DNA of 64,000 nt from Clostridia bacterium UC5.1-1E11 (GTDB taxonomy: Bacteria; Bacillota; Clostridia; Oscillospirales; Acutalibacteraceae). A program made the translations under genes and the position numbers. Where the stretch lies: assembly GCA_001305115.1 (NCBI GenBank), contig BCAA01000001.1:248001-312000 (forward strand), in the 5' to 3' direction. Shown one piece after another: positions 17,975-27,742 of this stretch. The notes below the pieces were generated by a model, which was not told where the DNA came from, did no database searches, and saw only the letters and a program-made list of their open reading frames with translations. The number at the start of each line of letters is the position of its first letter. Position 1 is the stretch's first letter.

Positions 17975-18352
17975 TTATTCAGCCGGCTCCACTGTCACAC
18001 TGTCTCGAATCTGCTCAAAAAGAACCTCTCCGATTCCTTTCACTTCCTTTAGTTCCTCGACACGGGAAAAGCCGCCATATTCTTCCCGATAATCGATGAT
18101 TCGCTGTGCCAGAGCCGGCCCAATACCTTGTAACGTATCCAAATCCTCCAGGGAAGCGGTATTCAAATGGATTTTCTCAGAAGATTCCTCCGCTTCCATG
18201 GAATACTCGCCATTCCCTGAAAGCTGGTCGGTTTCTACAAAGCTTTCTAAAGAAGCATCCGGAACATAAAACGCATTGTATCCGATCAAAAGCGCACAAA
18301 ACACCAACGCTATGGCAATCAAAACCCGTGTCTGCCGCTTTTCCTCTTCCAC
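17975..18352 (-). CDS. comEA: ComEA-like helix-hairpin-helix protein
   Basis: A 125-residue membrane-anchored DNA-binding protein. After a short charged N terminus a hydrophobic helix (VLIAIALVFCALLIGYNAF) anchors it, a Ser/Glu-rich linker follows, then the HhH domain: LNTASLEDLDTLQGIGPALA, IIDYREEYGGFSRVEELKEVKGIGEVLFEQI. ComEA binds incoming DNA during transformation. I start at a GTG with AGAGGTG upstream; the frame is open a little further into the preceding gene. Last gene of the ileS-lspA-rluD run. A single comEA gene does not show competence; comEC is not in the window. Confidence 0.82.
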   Translation of the reverse strand: MEEEKRQTRVLIAIALVFCALLIGYNAFYVPDASLESFVETDQLSGNGEYSMEAEESSEKIHLNTASLEDLDTLQGIGPALAQRIIDYREEYGGFSRVEELKEVKGIGEVLFEQIRDSVTVEPAE

Positions 18353-18374
18353 TTCTGGGTCACCTCTTCCCGAT

Positions 18375-19184
18375 TCAACCGTATTGCCGCTCAATCTCCT
18401 CAATCAAATCCGCAACTGCCCCGTGATAGCAGTGCCCCACTACCAAATCCGCCCGTTCCTTTAGGTCGTCCGGCGCGTTTTCCGGCACAACCGCCACACC
18501 AGCAGCGTCCAACAATTCCACATCGTTGTAGTAATCACCGATGGCATAGACATTTTGCATACAAAAACCAGCGAATTCAGCCGCTCTCATCAGTGCCTTC
18601 CCTTTGCTTGCCTGCTCTGGCAACATCTCTAAATAATTCTCAGAGGAGGACACAAACCGCACCCCTGGATGTAAAAATGTGTGGGTAAAAGCTTCCATGG
18701 CATCTTTTTTATCCGCATCGTCTGCAAAGAGTGCTTTATACCATGGCTGCGTTGGATCCATCGGCGGCCCATCCTGCCAAGAAACATGCTCATGGTTGAG
18801 GTGTTCCGTCACGTAGGCATTGCGGCGCAATATGTGGATGGTTTCCTGACAAAAGTATTCAATTCCCGCAGTCGGAAACTGGTCGTACAGTGTCTGGATA
18901 TATCCCGCGGCGCTCGTCTGCTCCAAAGAACAATTCCAGAGCATTCTCTCCTGAAGATAATCATACAAAATCGTCCCATTGAGGCAAATACAAGGGCCTT
19001 TGGGATGGGTAAGCGCTGCATAACGTGCACCAGATCGTATCGAACGCCCTGTGGCAATGGCAAAACTCCCGCCCGCTTCCTGGAAACGCGCAATGGCATC
19101 CAAATTGCGCTGGGGAACTACAAAGTTTTCCCCAATTAAGGTCCCATCCAGATCACTCACCAGTAAGATTCCCTGTAAGTTCAA
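18375..19184 (-). CDS. HAD-superfamily Cof-type phosphatase
   Basis: A 269-residue Cof/type IIB HAD hydrolase that would dephosphorylate small phosphorylated metabolites in the cytosol. Motif I is LVSDLDGTLIG (about residues 8-18), motif II is ATGRS (about 44-48), the Lys of motif III is in ASKGKAL and motif IV is IGDYYNDVELLDAAG. Start is a TTG overlapping the TGA of the upstream pseudouridine synthase by 4 nt, so translation is coupled. Substrate unknown. Confidence 0.88.
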   Translation of the reverse strand: MNLQGILLVSDLDGTLIGENFVVPQRNLDAIARFQEAGGSFAIATGRSIRSGARYAALTHPKGPCICLNGTILYDYLQERMLWNCSLEQTSAAGYIQTLYDQFPTAGIEYFCQETIHILRRNAYVTEHLNHEHVSWQDGPPMDPTQPWYKALFADDADKKDAMEAFTHTFLHPGVRFVSSSENYLEMLPEQASKGKALMRAAEFAGFCMQNVYAIGDYYNDVELLDAAGVAVVPENAPDDLKERADLVVGHCYHGAVADLIEEIERQYG

Positions 19185-20143
19185 GTCCCATCACTCCCTG
19201 CGGTCTGTTTTCTTAACTTTTCCAATAGTGTCATAAAATAGGGCGGCAGTTCACTTGTGATTTCCAAATAGTTTCCCGTACGCGGATGAATAAAGCCGAC
19301 GACCCGCGCATGCAGGCATTGGCCGTCAAGATTGGGAACCGGCTTTTTGGGCCCGTACACCGGGTCACCCGCCACCGGATGTCCAATGTATGCCATGTGT
19401 ACACGAATCTGATGTGTACGCCCTGTCTCCAATTTCAGCCGCACATGTGTAAATCCCTTATACCGCGCTAAAACTTCAAAGTGCGTCACGGCATTGCGAG
19501 CATTCTTTTCTGTAACCGCCATACGCTTGCGATCCGTGGGATGACGGCCGATCGGTGCATCCACGGTGCCGGTATCCTCTTTGAGGTTACCATGGACTAC
19601 CGCTTCATACACACGTGTAAAGTGATGCTCTTTAATCTGTTCTGCCAAATGTTGATGCGCGAAGTCATTCTTGGCGACGATCAATAACCCACTGGTATCC
19701 TTGTCAATGCGATGGACGATCCCCGGGCGAATCACCCCATTGATTCCAGAGAGGGAATCTCCACAATGCGCCAGCAATGCATTGACCAATGTTCCATTTG
19801 CATGGCCAGCCGCCGGATGTACCACCATTCCCTTCGGCTTATTGACCACCAAGAGATCGGCATCCTCATATCGAATATCCAAGGGGATCGCTTCCGGTAA
19901 GACATCCAATCCGACCGGTTCCGGCAAAATCACTTCGATTTTATCACCCCGATGCAGACGGTATTTTTTACCCAAGATTTTTCCCTCACAGGAAACCTTT
20001 CCCTGCTCAGCGAGGCGTTCCGCTGCTGAACGTGTGAGTTCCTCCATTCGAATGGAGAGGAATTTGTCCAGACGCAGTCCTTCATCCTCAGACTCCGCTA
20101 CAACGCAAAGCGGCTCCCCCATGCGCATTTCCAGATTATTCAT
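19181..20143 (-). CDS. RluA/RluD-family rRNA pseudouridine synthase
   Basis: This enzyme converts specific uridines in rRNA to pseudouridine. It has an N-terminal S4-like RNA-binding segment (GLRLDKFLSIRMEELTRSAAERLAEQG), then the catalytic domain with VHRIDKDTSGLLIVAKN, where the Asp is the catalytic nucleophile, and the late RTHQIRVHMAYIGHPVAGDPVYG block. These are diagnostic of RluA/C/D. The start is uncertain: the ATG at 20143 overlaps the lspA stop (ATGAATAA), while another in-frame ATG lies 21 nt upstream. lspA-rluD adjacency is common in Firmicutes. Confidence 0.9.
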   Translation of the reverse strand: MNNLEMRMGEPLCVVAESEDEGLRLDKFLSIRMEELTRSAAERLAEQGKVSCEGKILGKKYRLHRGDKIEVILPEPVGLDVLPEAIPLDIRYEDADLLVVNKPKGMVVHPAAGHANGTLVNALLAHCGDSLSGINGVIRPGIVHRIDKDTSGLLIVAKNDFAHQHLAEQIKEHHFTRVYEAVVHGNLKEDTGTVDAPIGRHPTDRKRMAVTEKNARNAVTHFEVLARYKGFTHVRLKLETGRTHQIRVHMAYIGHPVAGDPVYGPKKPVPNLDGQCLHARVVGFIHPRTGNYLEITSELPPYFMTLLEKLRKQTAGSDGT

Positions 20144-20612
20144 GGCTATCCAACCGCTTTTCATTCTTCCGTTCCAGGAAGAACAGGATGTGTATCATCA
20201 AAAGAACGGTCCCCACCGTCACACAACAATCTGCAAAATTAAAGATCGGCGGGAAAAATGACACATGAATATAATCGACTACATAGCCCAAAAAGATACG
20301 GTCGATCAGGTTCCCAATACCGCCGCCAATAATCAAGATAGAAGCTGCAATCGAGCAGGCACTGTGCTTTTTATAGACAAACAAACCTGCAATCAATAGA
20401 ATCGTAATGAAACCTGTGGTAACAATAAAAAACCAACGCTGATCCTGCAACATTCCAAATGCTGCACCACGATTCTCTAAATAAGTAAAATCTAAAAGGC
20501 CTGGAATGGCAGTCATACTCCCCACCGGCTTCAATTGTACCACAACTAAACGCTTAATCAATTGATCCACCAAAGCAGCCACGACCGCCAGGGCTAGAGA
20601 AAGAATTGCCAA
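20136..20612 (-). CDS. lspA: Lipoprotein signal peptidase (signal peptidase II)
   Basis: LspA cleaves prolipoprotein signal peptides in the membrane. The 158-residue product has four hydrophobic segments and the family motifs YLENRGAAFGML, GGGIGNLIDRIFLGYVVDYI and FPPIFNFADCCVTVG with the two catalytic Asp. A TTG at 20612 is the start because AAAGGAGG lies 7 nt before it and the resulting length is standard; an upstream ATG would add 32 non-homologous residues containing the terminator-like hairpin. Confidence 0.93.
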   Translation of the reverse strand: MAILSLALAVVAALVDQLIKRLVVVQLKPVGSMTAIPGLLDFTYLENRGAAFGMLQDQRWFFIVTTGFITILLIAGLFVYKKHSACSIAASILIIGGGIGNLIDRIFLGYVVDYIHVSFFPPIFNFADCCVTVGTVLLMIHILFFLERKNEKRLDSHE

Positions 20613-20655
20613 TGTAAATCCTCCTTTGCGCCTTCGCGCGGTTTCGGATCGGATG

Positions 20656-20684
20656 AAAAAAGGGCGAACTTCCGCCCGCCCTTT
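20656..20684 (-). terminator. Terminator/attenuator between ileS and lspA
   Basis: On the minus strand AAAGGGCG and CGCCCTTT form an 8-bp stem with a 10-nt loop followed by U6. It lies in the 128-nt ileS-lspA gap and may separate or attenuate the downstream genes. Confidence 0.6.
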
Positions 20685-20740
20685 CCAACCATACTTGTAT
20701 TCTCCCATGTATCGGGTCTTCCATACATCGCCGCAGCGAA

Positions 20741-23530
20741 TCAGCGCAAAGCCTCTGCACAGTGTTCACACACATCCAGATGTGCAGGATCGCTCCCCAC
20801 CGTGTGGCTGAAACTCCAACAACGGGCACATTTTTCGCCCTCTGCATGGCTGACTGTGACCGAAAGTTCCGGAACTTCTTCACCCGTAAATTCGCCCTCG
20901 CTGCTGTTTGATACCTCAATCTGAGAGACAATAAAGACCTCGGCCAACTCATCCTCAACCGACTTTACAAAATCATACAGCTCGCCTTCACAGAACAGCT
21001 GAACCTTTGCATCCAGGGAGGCGCCGATCACTTTATTCTTGCGCGCCAACTCCAGCGCTTTTTTTACATCGTCGCGCAGCTGATGGATACGATCCCAACG
21101 AGCGGTGAACGCATTGTCCACATCCACACCGGTTGCCTGGGGCATCTCATTGAACAGCACACATTCTCGATCTGCTTTGCTGTCATGCGGCATAGCCTGC
21201 CAAATCTCATCCGAAGTGTATGCTAAAATGGGCGAAATCAGGCGCGTCATACCATCTAAAATGATATACATTGCAGTCTGTGCGGCTCTGCGGCTCTGAC
21301 TGTCCGGCTTTTCCACATAGAGACGATTTTTCAATACATCCAGATAGAAGTTCGACATGTCTACTACGCAGAAATTATGAATTGCGTGGTAGGCATTGTG
21401 GAATTCATATGTATCATACGCTTCTTTACACTTTGCAGACAACGCATCCAGCTTTGTCAAGGCCCAACGATCAAGCGGCTGCAACTGTTCCAACTCTACC
21501 TGATCCTTGTCCGGGTCAAAGTCCGAAAGATTGCCCAGGATAAAGCGCGCTGTGTTCCGAATCTTCCGATAAGCGTCCGAAAGTTGTTTCAGGATTTCCT
21601 TGGAAATGCGAATGTCCGCATGATAATCCGAAGACGCCACCCACAGGCGCAGAATATCCGCGCCATACTGGTCGATGATTTCCTGCGGAAGAATACCATT
21701 TCCCAAAGATTTACTCATTTTACGGCCTTCGCCGTCCACCACCCAGCCGTGGGTGACAACCGCTTTATACGGTGCAGTCCCGCGCGTTGCCACGCTGGTC
21801 AACAAAGAGGATTGGAACCAACCGCGGTACTGGTCCGCCCCCTCCAAATAAAGGTCCGCCGGCCACTTGAGCTCCGGACGCTGCTGCAAAACAGCCGCAT
21901 GTGTGGAGCCGGAGTCAAACCAGACGTCCATAATGTCATGCTCTTTTTTGAAGTCCGTACAGCCACATTTCTGACATTTCACGCCCGCTGGCAGGAGGTC
22001 CTTTTCTTCCATGGCATACCATGCATCCGAACCCTTGTCCCGGAAGATCTCTGAAATATGCAGCATAACGTCCTTGTCAATCAGCGGCTCGCCGCATTCC
22101 TTACAATAGAAGATCGGAATCGGCACACCCCACCGGCGCTGACGGGAAATACACCAATCCTTGCGATCCATTACCATGGATGTGATGCGGTCTTTTCCCC
22201 ATCCTGGAATCCATTCCACCTCATTGATGGCTTCAACCGCCTGTTTCTTAAAGGAATCCACCGAACAGAACCACTGCTCGGTAGCCCGGAACAAAACCGG
22301 ATTTTTGCAGCGCCAGCAATGCGGATATTGGTGAATGATGTGCTCCATCGCAAACATTGCGCCAGTTTCCTGCAAGTGCTTGGCGATCACCTTGTTGGCC
22401 GCCTCGGTGGTCAAGCCGGCAAACTGGCCCGCCTCTTCGGTGAGTTTTCCATGGCTGTCCACTGGGACAACAACGGGCAGCTCCGGGTAATGGTCGCGGC
22501 AGACTTCAAAGTCTTCTACGCCATGTCCAGGCGCAGTATGGACACAGCCGGTACCGCTTTCCAGAGTGACATGATCTCCTAAGATGACCAAAGAGGTGCG
22601 GTCCAAAAATGGATGTTGCGCCTTCATATATTCAAGATCGCTGCCCTTAAACGTAGCAATCACTTCATAATCTGTTTTTTCAGCTTCTTTCATCGCGCCT
22701 TCCATTAACGCAGAAGCCATCACATAATATTCCTCTTCCCATTTGACCAGAGAATACTCAAATTCCGGTCCCAAGCAAATCGCCACATTGCCGGGCAATG
22801 TCCAAGTGGTCGTGGTCCAGATCACAAAATAGGTCTTGGAAAGATCTGCCCCTTTTTCTGTAAACAACCCCTTGTCATCTGTCACACGGAATTTCACATA
22901 AATCGAATTGCAGGGATCTTCGGCGTATTCAATCTCAGCCTCTGCCAAGGCAGTCTCACATTCCGGGCACCAGTAGACCGGCTTTAACCCCTTATAGATA
23001 TATCCCTGTGTCGCCATCTCTGCGAAAATCTTGATCTGTTCCGCCTCAAAATCGTGTGTCAGGGTAATGTATGGATTTGCCCAATCCCCGATGCCGCCCA
23101 AGCGTTTAAATTCATTGCGCTGGTCGTCCAGATACCCGAGGGCAAATTCGCGGCAGAGCTTCCGTAGCTCTACGTCGGAAATGATCGTGGAGTTCTCAAC
23201 GCCCGCCTTTTTGCGCGCCTTGAGTTCCGTAGGCAGACCATGTGTATCCCAACCGGGCACATACGGCGCCTTGTAACCTGCCATATTGCGATAACGGACA
23301 ATAATATCTTTGAGCGTTTTATTTAAAGCAGTCCCCAGATGAATGTCGCCGTTGGCATAAGGAGGGCCGTCATGCAGTACAAAAAGCGGTTTTCCCTCGT
23401 TTTTCTCCAACACCTTTTCATAGATATGCTTTTCTTCCCAAGTCTTCAGCATTTCCGGCTCCCGTTTCGGCAAGCTAGCTTGCATCGGGAAGTCGGTCTT
23501 GGGAAGGTTCAGCGTGCTTTTATAATCCAT
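20741..23530 (-). CDS. ileS: Isoleucyl-tRNA synthetase
   Basis: A full-length 929-residue class I synthetase that charges tRNA-Ile. The HIGH-type motif is [16 protein letters not shown] (about residues 56-71), the KMSKS loop is [11 protein letters not shown] (about 600), an editing domain lies between, and the C terminus ends in the zinc finger [12 protein letters not shown]...CEHC. The eubacterial (type 1) form is indicated by the C-terminal zinc site. Only about 20 nt separate it from divIVA, so there is no T-box leader here. Confidence 0.97.
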   Translation of the reverse strand: MDYKSTLNLPKTDFPMQASLPKREPEMLKTWEEKHIYEKVLEKNEGKPLFVLHDGPPYANGDIHLGTALNKTLKDIIVRYRNMAGYKAPYVPGWDTHGLPTELKARKKAGVENSTIISDVELRKLCREFALGYLDDQRNEFKRLGGIGDWANPYITLTHDFEAEQIKIFAEMATQGYIYKGLKPVYWCPECETALAEAEIEYAEDPCNSIYVKFRVTDDKGLFTEKGADLSKTYFVIWTTTTWTLPGNVAICLGPEFEYSLVKWEEEYYVMASALMEGAMKEAEKTDYEVIATFKGSDLEYMKAQHPFLDRTSLVILGDHVTLESGTGCVHTAPGHGVEDFEVCRDHYPELPVVVPVDSHGKLTEEAGQFAGLTTEAANKVIAKHLQETGAMFAMEHIIHQYPHCWRCKNPVLFRATEQWFCSVDSFKKQAVEAINEVEWIPGWGKDRITSMVMDRKDWCISRQRRWGVPIPIFYCKECGEPLIDKDVMLHISEIFRDKGSDAWYAMEEKDLLPAGVKCQKCGCTDFKKEHDIMDVWFDSGSTHAAVLQQRPELKWPADLYLEGADQYRGWFQSSLLTSVATRGTAPYKAVVTHGWVVDGEGRKMSKSLGNGILPQEIIDQYGADILRLWVASSDYHADIRISKEILKQLSDAYRKIRNTARFILGNLSDFDPDKDQVELEQLQPLDRWALTKLDALSAKCKEAYDTYEFHNAYHAIHNFCVVDMSNFYLDVLKNRLYVEKPDSQSRRAAQTAMYIILDGMTRLISPILAYTSDEIWQAMPHDSKADRECVLFNEMPQATGVDVDNAFTARWDRIHQLRDDVKKALELARKNKVIGASLDAKVQLFCEGELYDFVKSVEDELAEVFIVSQIEVSNSSEGEFTGEEVPELSVTVSHAEGEKCARCWSFSHTVGSDPAHLDVCEHCAEALR

Positions 23531-23551
23531 TGGTCTCTACTCTCCTTGGTT

Positions 23552-24253
23552 TTATTTGCCCGGCGTAAACACATCCGTCGGTATATTCAGGCCATCGTCG
23601 CCGTGTGAAAAGGATTCTTGCGGCGAGATGTCCGGATCATCGTCAAAATTCGCAATAGTCACATGAAAATCCGCTGGAAGCTCCATGGTGGGTTCTTCTG
23701 CCACCGGCGGCTCCTCTGTCTGCTTGACCGGCTGCGGCTTAATTTCCTGTTCCGGCTGTGGCTTATAGGTCGGAATTGCGTCAATCAAGGTTAAATGCTT
23801 TTTATAGGTCTCCAAAAGCTGTGCACGGAAGTCCGAAACTTCTTTTTTCAAGCGCTCCAACTCGCGCTTTTGCTCTTGAATACTCTCTTCCGCCGTACTG
23901 GCGATATGGCCAGCTTTGAGGGTAGCATCCTTCACAATAATCTCCGCCTTATGGCGCGCTTCTCGGATGGAAGCATCCCCCAACTTCTGCGCACTCACAA
24001 GGGCATTTTTTATTTCATCCTCTTCCTGCCGGTAATCCTCGATCTTCCCTGCCAAAACCTCTAACTTCTTGAGAAGCTGCTCTTTCTCCGCATTCTGCTT
24101 CTCCATCTCTTCCTTGAGTTCAATATTTTTCTTCAACAGTTCGTCGTAGGACTCCTTTACTTGGTCGATGAAGTTGTCCACGTCCTCAGTATTATACCCG
24201 GAGAACCGTGACTTTCGAAAACTGACATTGATGATGTCGTTGAGCGTAAGCAT
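23552..24253 (-). CDS. divIVA: DivIVA-family cell division protein
   Basis: A 233-residue coiled-coil protein that marks curved membrane at septa and poles. It begins MLTLNDIINVSFRKSRFSGYNTEDVDNFIDQV, the conserved membrane-binding N terminus, continues with a long heptad-rich coiled coil (about residues 25-165), and ends in a Pro/Glu-rich tail. The start at 24253 has GGGAGG 9 nt upstream; 13 more in-frame residues upstream lack homology. It follows ylmH and sepF, the usual Gram-positive order. Confidence 0.92.
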   Translation of the reverse strand: MLTLNDIINVSFRKSRFSGYNTEDVDNFIDQVKESYDELLKKNIELKEEMEKQNAEKEQLLKKLEVLAGKIEDYRQEEDEIKNALVSAQKLGDASIREARHKAEIIVKDATLKAGHIASTAEESIQEQKRELERLKKEVSDFRAQLLETYKKHLTLIDAIPTYKPQPEQEIKPQPVKQTEEPPVAEEPTMELPADFHVTIANFDDDPDISPQESFSHGDDGLNIPTDVFTPGK

Positions 24254-24269
24254 ATAGGAAGCCTCCCAA

Positions 24270-25029
24270 TCAAATATATTTTCTGCCGGCAATGCTGAGC
24301 CGTCCTTTTTTGGTCACGGGGCCGATTCGGTCCAAAATATACCGCCCTTTTCCCCGGATCGACAACTTTGCCTCTTCCGTAACCTGTGTGGAAACCGAAG
24401 TGACTACCTCGTGATTGAGCATTACCACTCCAGCCGAAACCAGCCCCGCCGCCTTTTCCCTGCTGACACCTGCGGCCAACGCAACAATACAGTCCAGCCG
24501 GGCAGAGGCCACTACACCGGAAAATGGCGCAAACGTATGCGGCACAGGCAGTGGTTCTTGCGCGCCTCGTGACAGCGTAACCCCCACACGGCCGATCTTA
24601 TCGGTCTGTTGTAAAAGGAACTCGGCAACCTCCGCACGAGAGAACAAAACTGCACGGCCAGGCTCCACCAAGATGTCCCCCAGCGTCTCACGCACGACCC
24701 CCTTGGAAAGCAGCGCTCCCAAAAAATCACGATGGGTCAAAGAATCACACATCCGGTAGGAAACCGTAAAAGTTTCCAACGGAAAATCCTCTGGACACGC
24801 TTCCTGATAATCCGGAAAGGCGCCAAACAAAACACGTTCTGCCTCTGGATATCCACCCCCAGAACAAAAAATTGGAAAAGCCGGTGTGGCGCATGAAACT
24901 CTGCGCCACACCCGCCTGACGTTCATCCAAAAAACCGACAAAATGCGCCCGGCCGCGCTCTGCGATTCGCACAGCGTCCCGGAGTTTGGCCTCTAAAACG
25001 GCATCATCCATTCCTGTACGCTTGTCCAT
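24270..25029 (-). CDS. YlmH-type S4 RNA-binding protein (frameshifted)
   Basis: YlmH proteins bind stalled 50S-peptidyl-tRNA complexes in ribosome rescue and sit next to sepF in Firmicutes. The corrected 252-residue product starts MDKRTGMDD and ends with an S4 domain: ARLDCIVALAAGVSREKAAGLVSAGVVMLNHEVV. The frames part at a G5 run (C5 on plus, 24856-24860); G4 gives NFLFWGGYPEAERVLFGAFPDY, the expected sequence. Start overlaps the sepF stop (TAATG). Confidence 0.87.
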
Positions 25030-25508
25030 TAGAAATATACGCCGTTGTTTTCCAGCTCATCCAATACGTCGTCGCCGGTCAAATCGACATTATAGGGTGT
25101 AATAATAAAGGTACGCGTCGCCACAGGCTTAATCTTTCCATTCTGAGCATAAGCCACGCCACTGAGGAAATCCAAGATACGGCGAGAGATATTCTTTTCC
25201 GTATTCTCCAGATTGAGCACCACCGTATGGCGCTTCAAAAGCTCATCTGCAATGGCGCGTACCTCTTCCCCATAATGTTCGGGCTTAAACAGCACCACTT
25301 GCAACTGGGCGGTTGCATGTATATTTACCACTTTATTCCCGGTAGAACTGGAAGGCGCACGGCGAATACTATCGCGCGGCTCTGAAATTGTCTCGTGCTC
25401 CAAGGGTTTCTCCTCTTCCTGTGCCGTCTCGTCGTAATCGTAGTCATAATCGTACTCGTCATCTGGCGGATTCCACATATTTTTAAATTTCTGTACCAGT
25501 CCTGCCAT
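25029..25508 (-). CDS. sepF: Cell division protein SepF
   Basis: SepF polymerises on the membrane and bundles FtsZ. The 159-residue protein has the short amphipathic N terminus MAGLVQKFKNMW, an acidic Asp-Tyr repeat linker (about 16-45), and the core domain with VVLFKPEHYGEEVRAIADEL, VVLNLENTEK, RRILDFLSGVAYAQNGKI and a final FIITPYNVDL. Length and order match the family. It lies between yggS and ylmH. Confidence 0.95.
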   Translation of the reverse strand: MAGLVQKFKNMWNPPDDEYDYDYDYDETAQEEEKPLEHETISEPRDSIRRAPSSSTGNKVVNIHATAQLQVVLFKPEHYGEEVRAIADELLKRHTVVLNLENTEKNISRRILDFLSGVAYAQNGKIKPVATRTFIITPYNVDLTGDDVLDELENNGVYF

Positions 25509-25605
25509 AATACAAAGCCTCCTAAAATTCTTCTGCTCTCCTTACAGATCAGCGGGTCAAACCTGCGGCGCAGACCCTTTTGCCGCTCCAAAGGAGCCTT
25601 TCCTC

Positions 25606-26346
25606 TCAACGGATGTTATAATTCCGGGCGCCAAAGAGCGCTGAACCAACGCGCACCATATTTGCGCCAGCCAGGATTGCCTGTGCATAATCCGCAGACA
25701 TCCCCATGGACAAAACATCCATAGAAACATTATCTAATTTTTTGTGTTTCGTGTCAATAAAATATTCGAACATCTTTGAAAAATAGTGCTGTGTCGCCAC
25801 AGAATCGGCATCTGCCGGCGGAATCGCCATCAAACCGCGCACTCGAAGGGCCGGTAAAGTGGAAATTTCTTTTATGAGCGTCTCCAAATGCTCTGGCAAA
25901 ACCCCCGACTTATTTTCCTCTCGCCCGATATTGACCTCTATCAGAATATTCATCGTCTGATTTCCCCGTATACTCAGCCGGGAAATCTCCTGTGCCAATT
26001 TCATGCTATCTACCGATTGAATCATGCTGACCTTTCCGATCAAATATTTCACTTTATTGGTCTGTAAATGCCCAATAAATTGCACATCGGTCTTTTCACG
26101 CTCCAAAGCATCATACTTATCGCACAATTCCTGCACACGATTTTCTCCAATATGGTCCAAGCCCCGTTCAATTCCATAATTGATGACCTCGACCGGGACC
26201 GTCTTTGTTGCGGCCAAGAGCGTAATATCCTCTGGCCTGCGCCCCGAGCGGATGGCCGCTTCTGCGATTTCGGCCTGAATCCGTTTCATGTTCTCTTCCA
26301 GAGCGCGGCAACGCTGTGCCAGCTCATCACTCGACCACTTTTCCAT
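25606..26346 (-). CDS. YggS-family PLP-binding protein
   Basis: YggS/PROSC proteins maintain pyridoxal-phosphate and amino-acid balance. LLAATKTVPVEVI carries the PLP lysine (about residue 48), followed by HIGENRVQEL, FIGHLQTNKVKYL, EVNIGREENKSGV and the C-terminal LSMGMSADYAQAILAGANMVRVGSALFG, all characteristic. The 246 residues may include about ten extra N-terminal ones, since the start overlaps the end of the HlyD-like gene by 20 nt; a later ATG at residue 20 is less likely. Confidence 0.93.
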   Translation of the reverse strand: MEKWSSDELAQRCRALEENMKRIQAEIAEAAIRSGRRPEDITLLAATKTVPVEVINYGIERGLDHIGENRVQELCDKYDALEREKTDVQFIGHLQTNKVKYLIGKVSMIQSVDSMKLAQEISRLSIRGNQTMNILIEVNIGREENKSGVLPEHLETLIKEISTLPALRVRGLMAIPPADADSVATQHYFSKMFEYFIDTKHKKLDNVSMDVLSMGMSADYAQAILAGANMVRVGSALFGARNYNIR

Positions 26347-27715
26347 CGTACAAATCCGTCCCTTCTACAACCACTTCATCATAAAGTTGCACGGTTCGAT
26401 CCGTAAAGAGTCCCTCCATGGGATCCTCCTGTTGCGCCTCTTCTCCTTCCGCTTCATCCTGCACAAAAGGATCGTAGGACCGCGTCTTTTCTTCTTCCTC
26501 TGTCAGCGCTTCACAGATCACATAGCTATTGGTGCTATACAAGGGGAATATCTGACAGAACTGAATCTCGCTGCCGTGCATCACATAAACGCCCTTGACC
26601 TCCTTGGTTACGGTTCCATTGACATTGCCATCCTTATCATACGTCTCCTTGGTAATTGTTTCAAAATGCACGGATTTTTGACTGACACGGATGCCACTGT
26701 ACTCTTCAATTTCAATCTGCACCGTCTCATTGCGTAGGCGGGCCAGAGATGCATTCATATTGTTACAGCGCATCACCACGGCGGCCTCGGATTCCTTATC
26801 CTTTTGATTGATCTTAACGACCTCTGCCGGGAGAGGAGCCGCCGAAGCAAAAGGGAACGTCAATGTGACACAACGGGCTTCATACCGAGTCTGATTTGCC
26901 TTCTCCTGAAATTTCAGCGCGGTGTCTGCATCTACAATACAGACAAAATACCAGTTAAAGTCTGCACATACCTTTCCAATCGAAGCCGAGGGTGTCACCT
27001 GCATAGCAGCCATCTCACGAATCTGATCCGGTGTGATGTCCTCAACCTGATCGTAATCGAATACGCCTTCATACCCATCCACATAGCTGATGAAGTACCC
27101 GGAGTCCGGGGATGCAATCGTCCCTGTTTGTGAACCATGGGTAGAAGCGATGGACTGCCGTTCCGCTTGGAGCGTACTGATCCGCGCATTGAAATCCGTA
27201 ACCTTTTCTGTAACGATCTGTTTTTCATTCAACAGATAGAGGAATTCCTCTCGGTACTCCGAAAGGTCGCTCAACCCTTCCTTTCGGGAAGCAATGAGCA
27301 AGTCCGTCAACTCCTGATTGATCTGCTTGTTCAGAGAATCGGGATTCGCCGCATATGTATCGCCGGGCGTATTCAACTTTTGCAGCCTTGCAATCTCGCT
27401 GTCCAATTCCTGCAACTGCCTCTGCGCTGTGGCATCTGCTTCGTTGGCATAGGTGACTGCGACAGTGCCGCCTTTGTGAATATGGCCGCCGTCTTCAACA
27501 GCGTATGTCAAAACGCCATTTGCCGGCTGTTCAATCAGGCTTTCTTTCCGAATGGCAATTCCGGTGGTCTCGATGGTATCCGCTTCTGTTTTGCTCAGCG
27601 CAGTTTCCGTCCGCACGGTGCTGTAATTGGCACTGTAGATCTGATAACCGATATAGAAAAACAGCAGTAGCGCAATAAAAATAGAGAGCAGCCGCTTCAA
27701 TATGGAATTGTTCAT
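26327..27715 (-). CDS. HlyD-like membrane-fusion-type protein
   Basis: A 462-residue protein with one N-terminal membrane helix (LLSIFIALLLFFYIGYQIY) and a long outside region. The segment GVLTYAVEDGGHIHKGGTVAVTY (about 83-105) is a half lipoyl motif typical of HlyD adaptors; a coiled-coil hairpin (about 110-200) and a second half-lipoyl/beta-barrel region follow. Gram-positive genomes often carry such a gene beside yggS-sepF; its cargo and partner are unknown. GGGGGAT ribosome-binding site. It lacks a neighbouring ABC transporter, so an export role is only inferred. Confidence 0.8.
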   Translation of the reverse strand: MNNSILKRLLSIFIALLLFFYIGYQIYSANYSTVRTETALSKTEADTIETTGIAIRKESLIEQPANGVLTYAVEDGGHIHKGGTVAVTYANEADATAQRQLQELDSEIARLQKLNTPGDTYAANPDSLNKQINQELTDLLIASRKEGLSDLSEYREEFLYLLNEKQIVTEKVTDFNARISTLQAERQSIASTHGSQTGTIASPDSGYFISYVDGYEGVFDYDQVEDITPDQIREMAAMQVTPSASIGKVCADFNWYFVCIVDADTALKFQEKANQTRYEARCVTLTFPFASAAPLPAEVVKINQKDKESEAAVVMRCNNMNASLARLRNETVQIEIEEYSGIRVSQKSVHFETITKETYDKDGNVNGTVTKEVKGVYVMHGSEIQFCQIFPLYSTNSYVICEALTEEEEKTRSYDPFVQDEAEGEEAQQEDPMEGLFTDRTVQLYDEVVVEGTDLYDGKVVE

Positions 27716-27742
27716 TCACATCCCCCTTTGTAGCGCCGGCGG

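Noticed and set aside
23531-23551. T-box leader before ileS
   Set aside because: Only 21 nt separate the divIVA stop and the ileS start, so there is no room.
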